Below, piece after piece: positions 21,720 to 32,500 of a stretch of DNA of 64,000 bases. The DNA comes from Labia minor. Its lineage: Eukaryota; Arthropoda; Insecta; Dermaptera; Spongiphoridae. Positions within the stretch are counted from its first letter, which is position 1. Each line of letters starts with the position of its first letter. A program made the position numbers and the translations under genes. The DNA lies in NCBI GenBank assembly GCA_963082975.1, contig OY720345.1, positions 31,380,611-31,444,610 on the forward strand, in the 5' to 3' direction. The notes below the pieces were generated by a model. The model made no database searches and was not told the origin of the DNA. It was given only the letters and a program-made list of their open reading frames with translations.

Positions 21720-22235
21720 GAGGCAGGGTAGACGAGAGCGTAGGATACCAACTTTCCACGCAAGAAGTCGGAGTTCGATTCCAACTAAGAACAAAAATTT
21801 TCAATTTAATTTAACATCAGCTGCCTCCGGCAAGCCCCACCATGGATGTCACCTTGTCGTGTTGGGGGGCTTCGACTTAACTAAGAACATCCACGTCTCG
21901 GAGATGAGACTAGCAATCTACTCAAGAGACGCAAATCACAATTGCTCAAAGAACCACACACAGCCTCGAAAATTGGAATGATTAACACATTGACGACACG
22001 GCAACGAACCTATTACGGCAAATGGGTTAAGATTCGCCGTAAAAATGGAAGGAACACGTAGGAAGAGCCAACGCGGAAAGGCTCTTGAGAATATAGCCCG
22101 GGATGGAAGGCCAGCAACACAAGAGACCAAGCCACCGAAAAAATGGGCTGACTGCTGGGGGTACTCCTCCCAAAAAAGACCTGAGGATAGTGAAGAAGAA
22201 CAGGCCTTAGGCCTATAATAGAAGAAGAAGAAGAA
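21720..22235 (+). mobile_element. tRNA-derived SINE-like element nested in hAT
   Basis: GC-richer insert with a pol III box-B match GGAGTTCGATTCC at about 21768, a tRNA-like head, a body containing CTTGTCGTGTTGGGGGGCTT, and a 3' tail of AGA/AAG repeats (near 22219-22235). No long frame is meaningful. Contrasts in composition with the host hAT. Confidence 0.6.
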
Positions 22236-22469
22236 TTAATTTATTGATGGGAGAAAAATTAATAAATAACAAATTATTATTATTAATAAAAAATATATTA
22301 AAAATATTTATTAACATTATAATAAATAACAAATTATTATTGTTTATAAATAATCGAGACGAATAATAAAATTTTATTTTAGAAATGCTCGGCGGGCCGC
22401 AGAAAAATATTTAAAGGGCCGCATGCGGCCCGCGGGCCGCGGGTTGCTCATCCCTGGTTTAGGCAAATG

Positions 22470-23127
22470 TTGAAATTAATATATATTTAAATTCAAATTG
22501 TATTTAATAGCGCTATCTACTGGACAAGGTGAAGATCTCGCCCTCTTTTGATCATATGTCATACTATAACTATCAAAACATGGCCCCCCACCCCCAATTT
22601 ATATGCAAATTATATTAATTATTCTCCCGTAAACACGAAATGAGCACCAATTATTTCATATCAAAAATCAATCAGGATAATCTAAGGTACGCACTGGTAT
22701 TTTTTTTTTCGATCCGTTAAGGGATTAGTTACGATGGACCATTACCGGGAAAAGATTACAACATAAAAAGTTAAACAAAGAAATCAAGTTACGAAAGATG
22801 AGAAGTTATCAATTCAAAGGTTCATTACATCTATTTGGAGATAATTTTTTTTTTATATCCAAATAAATTATTTTTCATTTAACAAAAAATTTTCTACAAT
22901 CTTTTTATCTAATTTACATATCTAAAAGAAACCAATGTTTTATGTAATATACAATATTTATTTGAAAATTAATTAAAATTATAAAATTCAATTTACAAAT
23001 TATGTGATGGTCTCACTATTAAACATCTTTTTAACATATTGTTTTTTCGCTTGTGAGAAAATTTGGCAATTTTTAAATTGTTATTATTGAATTTACACAG
23101 CTAGATGAAACGATTAATGTTCTAAAT
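22470..23127. repeat. A+T-rich sequence with direct repeat arm
   Basis: 22955-23115 (GTGATGGTCTCACTATTAAA region) recurs at 23520-23690, flanking the hAT fragment at 23128. No gene. Confidence 0.6.
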
Positions 23128-23506
23128 CAGAGGTGGCCAACCCAAATGATCTTGCGGGCCACTTTGGAAATGCATCATAACTTCGCAGGCCGCATATAAA
23201 ATTATACATACCCAGATTAGATTTAGACCCATTATAGATATTGTTTGGTGTGACGAATTGAAAAATAATGAATTTTTATTATGTTTACTATTATTTTTAC
23301 ATATAAACATATATAATATAATAATAATGATACTGAATGCACATTGTAAAAAATATATAATACTAAAAATAAAAAAAGAAACAACGAAATAAAAAAAATG
23401 AAATCATATTTATTTCACTAGTGCAATATTTGTTTCATGAGGGGGCAGAATATAAAATGCGATGAATCTCGCGGGCCGCAAAGATGTTTACAGCGGGCCG
23501 GATGCA
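23128..23506 (+). mobile_element. hAT-family fragment, left end only
   Basis: The left terminus CAGAGGTGGCCAACCC is a classic hAT end. Internal GCGGGCCGC motifs recur near 23470-23500, but no matching right terminus is present, so the right end is lost. Confidence 0.65.
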
Positions 23507-24333
23507 ATACATAATAATTATTTAAAAATTAATTAAAATTATAAAATTCTATTTCCAAATTATGTGATGGTCTCACTATTAAACATATCTTTTTTACATA
23601 TTGTTTTTTCATCTATTGTATTAAATTTTTCTCTTCTGAGAAAATTTGGCAATTTTTAAATTGTTATTATGTAATTTGCATTTCCAACAGAAACGAATAA
23701 TGTTTTATGTATATATAATATATAATTTCCAAAAAAAAAAAACAATATAAGACGTATTTACACCTTTGAAAATAGTTTTATTATTAAATACACAAAACAG
23801 GGTACTTTCTGAGGTATATGTTTGGAATTTCGAATTTTAAGTACATGGGTTGATCGACAGGTTATAAATATGGTTTGTTTAATAAAAACTTAGCCTATTG
23901 TCTTGGATCAGGTATACGAGAAAATAGAAGAATAGTTAAAATAGAAAGCAAGTCTTTCATTTTCAATGGTCAATGAATAGAATATAATGTCGAAATTGTC
24001 GTTTGATGAAAATATAAAAAAATAAATTTTTCCTTATTTTTGAAATAAAATTAATTTTTAAATATATGCATATATATTTAAAAATTAATTTAACATATAA
24101 TAAAATTTTACTTACATAAGGCATGTTTACAATTGTATGATCGAGAGGTAGTCTGTGGCGAGGGGATGACACACAACTGGGGGTGATGTTATAAGTCTAA
24201 GGACTTCCCTTTAAATTTTAAATTATGCTTGCGCTGCAGCAGTGCGATTGTAAAAAGAAATTTAATCGAAAATCACATTTAAAAACAAATTGATTAATTC
24301 ATGATTGAAATTTTGAATGTAAATCAAATTTAG
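23507..24333. other. A+T-rich sequence without a gene
   Basis: 23520-23690 is the second arm of the direct repeat. The rest, including a 69-codon frame at 23963-24172 (minus), resembles nothing known. Confidence 0.45.
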
Positions 24334-25140
24334 ATAAGTTGACCTGTGGCCAGGTTCAAACCGACCGACGGTTTAAAGTAAATTAATTTCCAGCTACAGA
24401 AACAATTTCAAATAATTTTAATAAATCTATTAATGTAATAAAAAACAGATATGGATATAACATAAATATTTTAACCGAACGACGATAGTAAAGTATTGTT
24501 TTCACACCAAATTTCACATGTGGAGATTTTTACATATCTCCACGAATAATGCATTTTCTTAATAGAAAAAAGTATTTTTAGCATGTCTGTCTGTCCGTCC
24601 GTCCGTATAGATGTGTAGAGCTTGAAGGGCTCAACGGATTTTGATGAAATTTGGTATATTTACTTAATACATCAGTATGATGAATTGATCAACTTTGGTG
24701 CAAATTCGGAAACTGGAAGTGGTAGTATTAGCGATCGACGATAGGAAGGGAAGGGTTATTTTCACACCAAACTTCACATGCGATTTTTTTACATATCACC
24801 ACGAATCATGCACTTTGTATTGGTCTTTATTACTTTTTTCTTAATTTAAAATTATATGACGTCATCCAGCCATTCATGACGTCACAGCATGGTCTTACAT
24901 ATATATTATAAATAAAATAAAATTAAAAATATTTATGTTATATCCATATATGTTTACATTAATAGATATATTAAAATTATTTGAAATTGTTTCTGTAGCT
25001 GGAAATTAATTTACTTCAAACCGTCGGTCGGTTCGGACCTGGCCACAGGTCAACTTATTTCTGTTAAGAAAATGCATGATTCATGGAGATGTGAAATTTG
25101 GTGTGGAAACATTACCTCCCTTACTATCGTCGGTCGGTAA
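24334..25140. repeat. composite inverted-repeat element with GTCT/GTCC core
   Basis: 24338-24470 is complemented by 24926-25058 (TGACCTGTGGCCAGGTTC / CCTGGCCACAGGTCAAC arms). A second inverted pair couples 24471-24560 with 25063-25135. The core contains TGTCTGTCTGTCCGTCC and a Helentron-like AAATTTGGTATA motif. Non-coding. Confidence 0.6.
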
Positions 25141-25377
25141 AAAACATTTATTAATACATAATGTTTATAAAATAGGCTTAATAATAAAAACATTTTCTTT
25201 GAATATAGCTTATATACTTTATAGCTCAAATTATAGTTTAAATCAATAAAAATCTGATTTATTTTACTTAGTAATTATATTAACTATTTTATTTGGTCTA
25301 TTAAAATAAATACATTATTACTAATTATCTATTACATTTACGAATCATATCATTTTATTATTCATATGTTGATTTAA

Positions 25378-25560
25378 TTATAGATATTTCAATGGATGCC
25401 TAGAAGGTTTATAAGAAATATAATTGAATTATAATTAATTTTAATGTAATTAACGAATAATTGCTTTAAAATTTGAATTTTCATTCACGCAATTCGGTCG
25501 GATAAATATTGAATTGGTTTTCGTTTTGAAAAAAATTCAAAATAATTTATAATATTAAAA
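25378..25560 (+). repeat. dispersed repeat family E, diverged copy
   Basis: Shares AATATAATTGAATT and flanks (TTTCAATGGATGCCTAG) with 44103-44330 and with the reverse complement of 58095-58330. The most diverged of the three copies. Confidence 0.55.
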
Positions 25561-25650
25561 GAAAAATTTTTAATTAATATAATAATTATATTTTAAAAAC
25601 ACATTACTTCAATAATAACATTTACTTATAAATGCATAAATTATAAATAA

Positions 25651-26360
25651 ATAAAAGAAGAAATACAAATTAAATTGATAAATTGTAAAAATCTATATTT
25701 TATAATAAAGATATAAAAAAAATAAAATTATAAAAGAAAAAATAAAATCGAAATAATAATTACGTTCCTTTTGTAGTTAAAATCGAGTCGTCCGGATTTA
25801 AGTACAATAAACGGGTTCTTGAATGATTCTCATCCCGATTAATAAATCTATAATTTTAATGTAACTAAACTAAATAATAATAAAAGATGTATTAAATAAT
25901 TTAATTTTTTTATTTTTCTCTTTATTTTTTTTTAATAAAATATAAATAAAATAAATTTGTATAAAAGAATATTTATTTAATGTACTTTTTTATTACTTAT
26001 TAAAAGTCAATTAATTATTTAAGCTGTAAGTAAATAAAAGAAAAAATACAAATTAAATTGATATATTCCAAAAATATACATTTTATAATAAAGATATAAA
26101 AAAAATAATATTATAATAGAAAAAACACAAATTAAATTAATATATTCCAAAAATATATAGTTTATAATAAAGATATAAAAAAAAATATAAAAGAAAAAAA
26201 TCGAAATAATAGTTATGTTCCTTTTGTAGATAAAATCGAGTCGTCCGGATTAAAGTACACTAAACGGGTTCTTGAATGATTCTCGTCCTGATTAATAAAA
26301 ATTCATCTATAATTTTAAAACAATTAGACTAAATAATAATAAAAAATGCATTAAATAAAG
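25651..26360. repeat. direct duplication downstream of the ISXO2-like gene
   Basis: 25651-25900 and 26032-26360 are diverged direct copies; both contain AAATCGAGTCGTCCGGATT and CGGGTTCTTGAATGATTCTC. The second copy has an extra internal duplication. It lies immediately 3' of the gene. Confidence 0.7.
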
Positions 26361-26386
26361 AAGTTTTACCGGTTTCAAACAAATAT

Positions 26387-26622
26387 TTATGAGGTGGTAC
26401 TTGGTTCAGCTGATGTTCCTGGTTGATCTTCAGCACTGGATTTTGGAGGGTACATTTCTCCAATGATGGAAAAAAAACTTTCTATCCGCTCTCGATAGGA
26501 ATAGCAGCGCTTAAAGAGAAATTCGCAGAAAATACCCAAAAAATGGTGTTTACGATTACCAAACCTTGGGACATTTCCGCTAACTTCTCTCCAAGTGCGC
26601 TCTATATATCGTCTATGGGCTC
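26387..26622 (-). CDS. ISXO2-like gene, exon 3
   Basis: Begins after acceptor TTATTACAG, encodes AHRRYIERTWREV and a tail ending EPSTTS, stop TAA at 26389-26387. The Ser/Thr/Pro-rich tail extends beyond the transposase domain. Confidence 0.78.
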
Positions 26623-27501
26623 CTGTAATAAATAAATGGTTTTTAAAAAATTCTTGACAATATTTTTTTATTTTAATTTTGTATCATTAAAAATATCTCT
26701 CACCAGTCGGGTCGACAAAATTATATGAATGGTTGTCTGTCAATTGTTGGAAGCCTTCTGTCGCTAAACAGTTGTAAGTCCTCCAACAATCGGACACGAT
26801 TGTCGTCCCCGGAAGTGTCCAAGCTTTTATACATTCGAGGAGAGTGTCTGGAGATTTATCAGAAACCGGGGAAATAAACATTTTTTTAGATCCCCGCTCC
26901 AACCCTACAAAAATCCATTGCCCTGTTAAAAGACCGACACGATGAAGACTTCTTTTTCCAATTTTTGTTTCGTGAATTTCAATAACTTGTCCTGGGCCTC
27001 CAAGCTTCTCACTCTGCTTTTCAGCCCAGTACACACAGACCTGTGAATAATTAATATATTACTCATTTTTTTTTAAATTTATATTATACTGTATTTTTTA
27101 ATATTTCCAAGCTAAAGAATGCTTACCTCACGGCAAAAACTCAACCAATCAAGAATCGTTGTCGATGAACTTATGCCAGTTTCTTCCTTCAGAATTTCTT
27201 GTAGTGGATACCTTTCAAGCAAAAAATATGCCACAAACTGACATATAATAACCACGTGAAGCTTGCTATCTTGGAAACAAGTACCATTTTTTGCTGATTG
27301 AACAATGCCACAATTTTTTTTGTTTTTGGATTCCATAACAGAAGTGGTGCATGTAAAAATAAGAGTTTCCATATTCAAATGCATTTCTCTGCCACATATC
27401 GAACAATTTCTTGTTCTTGGGAGCACCCCATGTCGGCAGAGAAATTCTATCAGGTTTTCCAGAGTAAATGTGATAATTAGAAATTCACTTAATGTAAGCA
27501 T
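26387..27501 (-). CDS. ISXO2/IS1595-like transposase-derived protein, three exons
   Basis: Exons 27501-27127, 27040-26704 and 26622-26387 join into 948 bp, 315 residues plus stop. Introns of 86 and 81 bp have GT-AG borders, and the split phases (0, then 1) restore the family's reading across both junctions (FCRE|VCVYW; VDPT-G-AHRRYIERTW). Residues 33-64 form a Cys-rich zinc ribbon (CSIC ... C), 98-126 a helix-turn-helix-like part, and 140-260 the DDE_Tnp_IS1595 fold. The second catalytic Asp (D209 in VSDCW) and the final Glu (E245 in IERTW) are present. The first Asp of the usual IDET motif is His (H148 in IEIHETK), so DNA cleavage is unlikely. The frame is open about 34 codons upstream without an ATG, so an upstream exon is possible. 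Either a domesticated host gene or a recently disabled transposon; no terminal repeats were found. Confidence 0.8.
26704..27040 (-). CDS. ISXO2-like gene, exon 2
   Basis: Starts VCVYWAEK after acceptor TTCACAG. Carries IEIHETK and VSDCW. Ends in phase 1 at donor GTGAGA. Confidence 0.78.
27127..27501 (-). CDS. ISXO2-like gene, exon 1
   Basis: Zinc ribbon and HTH part, 125 codons, ends FCRE at donor GTAAGC (27126-27121), phase 0. Confidence 0.75.
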
Positions 27502-28179
27502 GTTTACTCCTACTAGTTTGAATTGCGAATGATGTTGTAACGAAATGTTTTTACTTTTCTGTTTAAAAGTTGGGGGCTGCTCATCTTTCTTTTTATTATC
27601 ATTTTATACAAAGTTGTTTTCTTTTTATTTTAATAAAACAAAGTGAGTGGATAATAAAATAAAATTTTGTTTGAAAAAGGTTCTTTTGTTTTTTTTTATA
27701 ATAAAAAAAGAAAGTGAAAAATAATTGAAAACAACTTTTTTTATAAAAATTTATTTTATTTTTCAAATTGTATTATGAATGTGGCCTTGTATATGCCTCA
27801 GGACGGTTTAGGGGAAGGGGAGAGAAGATATAGATGGCCTGTGGAGGCAAAGGGATCTTTCCCTTTTTTTTTTAATTATGTGCAGTGCCCTTCAAATCCT
27901 TAGAAATAGGTGAACTATTTTTTTCGAATGTAATATGATTACAATATCCTATATAGTATATACAATTATAAAATCTCATATTAATAAAAATTATTTATTT
28001 ATAAATATAATATAATAATTATTCAATAATAATATTTACTTAACATAAATACATAAAATCAATTTTAGAAGATTAATATTTTTTTTTGTTTTATTCAATT
28101 TGCAAATTTTTCATCTTTTCTATTTCTCTTGTTATATTAAATAAATTTATCAAATTAAAATTGCACTAAAAAGAATAAA
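27502..28179. other. A+T-rich upstream region
   Basis: The putative 5' flank of the ISXO2-like gene. 27950-28179 is the reverse complement of 57.58-57.77 kb (repeat family F). No TATA box or other promoter element can be singled out in such A+T-rich DNA. Confidence 0.45.
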
Positions 28180-28815
28180 ATAATATAAATATAAAAAAAA
28201 ATTTATAAAATAAAGTTTTTCTCATGGACTAAAAAGAATAAATAATTTTTCTATATGCCTAACAAAGTTTATGGATGATTTGCTTCATATTCAACTAAAA
28301 ACGTTTGGTTTTCATTTCATTTGATTTCTATGCAATTATATTCTTTTATAGAGGTATAATTTATATATATATATACTTATATACCACTTATAAAACACTT
28401 CATTAACAAGTAACACCATTTCTTCTAATATAATCTACTGTTTTGGATTTGATAGATAATATGTAAATTTAAGAAAATAATACTTTTAAATTTTTTTACA
28501 TACTTTGATGTAAGTATATTTCACAATGAGAAAATAATAAAAGATTAATTTCTTAGATCTTAATCTATCAATTTTATTGCATAATAAAAAAATTTGCAAG
28601 TTTATGTGTTTAATAAAATTTTTATTACTTCAAAAATTTAACTTATTTCATATAAATAAATAAAATTAAATGCGCCAAACGTTTTTCGTTGTATATGAAG
28701 AAATTCATCCATAAAATTTGCCAGGCCTATAGAAAAATTATTTTATTCTTTTTAGTCCATGAGAAAAACGTTATTTTCTAAAAAAATTTTATATTTATAT
28801 TATTTAAATATTTGA
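28180..28815. repeat. inverted-repeat element, family F
   Basis: 28180-28310 and the reverse complement of 28675-28815 match (AACGTTTTTCTCATGGACTA and CCTATAGAAAAATTATT motifs). Related copy at 57385-57775. MITE-like, non-coding. Confidence 0.65.
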
Positions 28816-29253
28816 TACCAACCTTGCCGGGCCCCGATTTTCACTTGCTTGTATTAAAGGATTAAATGGTGAATTTAGAAAAAGTACAAAATTTCATAAA
28901 AATATGTGTCAACCACAAATATTCTCCATCATTTGAATATTTTTAAGATTTTAAGGATTTGGAATTCAGAAAAACTGGAGGAGAGAAAAAAACATTTAAG
29001 ATAAAGTTCACGATTTTTTCAAAGGAATGGATATGAGACCTCGAAGAGAGACATTACATTTAAATAAATTGTAATTATTTTAAATTAAACAAATATAAAT
29101 ATATTCAGAATAACTTTTATTACAAAATTAATTTTAATAATTTTTTTAACAAATGGGGAAAAAAATCTTACAAAATTCTTACTAAAAAATAAAAATCACA
29201 TACATATATTTATAACAACTATGTAGAAAATATTATCCATCCTCATTATTAAC

Positions 29254-29530
29254 TTATGTTTTTTTCTCTTTTGTTTTATATAATTTCTTTGTTAAAATTT
29301 TATTATAAATTTTATAAAATGGAATTCCAAATAGACATAATATCAAAAGAAATATTGGTAATAGATCAAAATGTCCCATTTGATACCATGTTAAATCTCT
29401 GGATGCTAAACGTAAATGTTTTGCACCTTTATGACGTACCACATATTCTAGCCAATAAATAGTTTTATTTAATGGTGAGACTGGTTCATCCTTGTAGATT
29501 GCTTGAAGTTCCTTCGCTCTTTGTTTATAT
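29254..29530 (-). CDS. UGT exon 7 (C-terminal, transmembrane)
   Basis: YKQRAKELQAIYKDEPVSPL, IYWLEYVVRHKGAKHLR, then the helix FDLLPIFLLILCLFGIPFY and the lysine-rich tail. Stop at 29256-29254. Confidence 0.88.
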
Positions 29531-32500
29531 CTAGAAAAGAGAAAGATTTATTTTAATTTAATATAATTATTTATTTAAATAAAATATTTTTTTAACTTAA
29601 AGTTTACAATTTATGTATTATGTAAATGATAATATAATTAATATTATAATTAATATTTAATTAATTTAATATTTTAACACATATATCACTTCTCCAAATT
29701 TATGTAGGATTGTAGGCCATACACATAGGACGCAAATAAAATATAGACCATAACCTCAAACTTGTGTTCTACCTTGTATTATTTGCTATAATAGGATATA
29801 CGGAACTGAAAAATGAACCTACCAGACAGAAGTCAAGATTATTAATATAAAAAAAATAACATGTATGTATATAAAGGGCGTATAAAATTAACTTTTGCGA
29901 GATTCATATTTGTGATATATATGAAATTAAATAATTTTAAATAATTAAAACTTTTTTAACTGATATCATTAAGCCATTTCCATGTTATCTTCATTCAATT
30001 TCTCTTTTGACCTTATTATCCCTTCTCAAAAAAAATCTCATTCATAGAATTTATTTTTTTTTTAATATAAACATTTAGCTTTTACCTTGTATTCTCATTT
30101 ATTTAAGGAATTAATTTAGTACCTTGGTTCATCAATCACTTTTCGAATAACATTATATAAATAATGTTCGTCTTTAAGCATTTCATCAAAAAATACTCTA
30201 ATTCCCATTTCTCTTCTATGTAGTCTATCAGCATTGGCACTCTGATCACAGAAAATTGGTATAAGAACAACTGGAATGCCATGGTAAATGGCCTCATTGC
30301 TGCTCATCCCTCCACCATGAGTGATAAATAAACGTGCATTCGGATGATCTACAAAAAAAAAATAATAATTAAATTAAATTTAAGAATAATTTAAAACTCT
30401 CATTTCGCTTATAATTGTTTTTTAAATAACATTTCCCTTAAGAATAAAAATAAATAAATGATAAAATAATAAACTCATTTGTTAACCAATATCAATAACA
30501 ATCAATAGAGAAAAATGTTTTCTATATTCATTGTTTGAAATTTCAAATTTTGAATAATAATTGAATGATAGTCGATAAAAATTAAAATAAATATCGAACT
30601 CATTGGGGTATATATCTATATATATAAAAAAAGGTTTTTGTCTGCACATTGCTCAGAATTTAAAAATTTTTGCATATCTTCGCGTTTCATGACCTCTAGA
30701 ATCCAAAAGTGACTTTAGAATTTTTCACGTCTGTCTGTCTGTCTGTCTGTCTGTCGGTCTGTCTGTCTGTCGGTCTGTCTGTCCGGAAAATTACTATTTT
30801 ATAGACTCAGAATTGGCTGAACCGATTTCTTTGAAATTACATCACAATATTCTTATATACCTCTAGAGTAACATAGGCTATAAATTTTATTAATATCTTA
30901 TCAATAACCGCAGAAATTAATTTTTTAAAGTTTATATAATTCTCCGTGTTGTTCATTCAAGAGCAGCTCGCGGCTCACTGCCGGCCTAGCGGAATCATTT
31001 CAAACAATGAATTATCATAGAGATTCCCAATCGAAGAATTATTATAATATTTCCCTTTTTATTTTAAATTCTAATATACAAATATCAATTCAATTAAATA
31101 ATTTATTCTAAAAGTTCTCAATTTAATTAAAATATTTATTAGATCATATTTTTATCTTAAATTATTTTTTATTTAATTGAATATTTCTTCTTTTCTATAA
31201 TATATATATAATAATATATAAATTTTATCATTGAATAATAAAAAAAAAATATTATTTAACCTGAATTAAAATGACTGAATTATATTATCTTTGTTTTTTA
31301 TTTTAATTTAATTTCTCTATTATTAATTACTAAATATATAAGGTAATGGCACCTATAGATGACATGGCACCTATAGATGACACTTTTGAATTTAAACTAA
31401 AAAAATAAGCAAATTTTAAAACATACGCGGAAATTTTTTTTTTTAAATGATAGTTATGCTTTTCCACCACCTGAGATATCCTACAACAATACAATAAGTC
31501 GCCCTATTTTTTTTCTTTTAACTTGAAAAGCAGACCGAATCGTCAACAATTGATTTTTTCAACAAATCTTAAAGATAACCTTAAGGGGAGTAATGTTCTT
31601 AATTAGTATTTTATATTTTTATATTCATATTTATCAAGAATTTAATAACTACATTATAAAATAGACTTAATATAGATATAAATCACTTCAATTTAAACAC
31701 CTAATTTTTAAAAGTATCTTTTTTATCAACGGTGTTATCTATAGGTGCCCCTAAAAATTGTTTTTCCTATAGATGACAGCAATGTCAGCTATAAGTAGGT
31801 TTTTAAAAAAATTGTCTATTATATTAATAGCTGTAAAGAGGAGATAATTTTATAAAAATTCCACCATGTTGCATGTCTGAATTGATATAGGAACCTAAAG
31901 GTGACGCTGTGTTTCTCATTGTCAGAAAATTTTTTTCTGTTCCAGAACTTCATACACTATTTTTTTGAAAATTTTTTTAAATTACTCTGTTCTCAATGTA
32001 TAATTAAAAATGCATAATTAAAAAAAGATTTGTTTAAAATCAATTTTTTATTTTATTATAATAATCAGCTAAAAATAAAATCAATCACAATAAATATATC
32101 TAATGTATCATTATATGAAACCTGATTTTTTTATTATAACTAAAGTTAAATCAGCAACAAGGTGTTGGAAAGATGTTTTACTTTGTAAATAAATAAGTTG
32201 AAGATAAAGAGAGCAAGCGAAGTGAAAAAAAGTAGATGTCATCTTTGGGTTCCATAATTGTCATCATTAGGTTCCACCAAAATTTTTAGTGTCATCTATA
32301 GGTTCCATTTGATTACTTTGAAAAAAAATTATATTTCCTCTTAAACTCATATAAAAGTTTAAAATATTTATCATGGTGATAAAAGGTAAGATAAGCTTTA
32401 TAATAACCAAAAGATTTTTTTTGTGAGACGTATAGTTTCAGTTTTATAAAAGAAAATAGTGGCAAGAGCGCTTAAAATGTCATCTATTGGTGCCATTACC

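Larger units (their letters stand above)
19201..22456 (-). mobile_element. full-length hAT element with perfect target duplication
   Basis: Ends CAGGGGTGAGCAACC and GGTTGCTCATCCCTG, with the 8-bp direct duplication GTTTAGGC at 19193-19200 and 22457-22464. 3256 bp. It contains a disabled transposase (minus strand) and two later insertions near its right end (the dispersed repeat at 21567 and the SINE at 21720). Confidence 0.93.

Noticed and set aside
30732..30783. CRISPR-like or satellite array
   Set aside because: A simple (GTCT)n microsatellite within a Helentron-like repeat, with no spacers.
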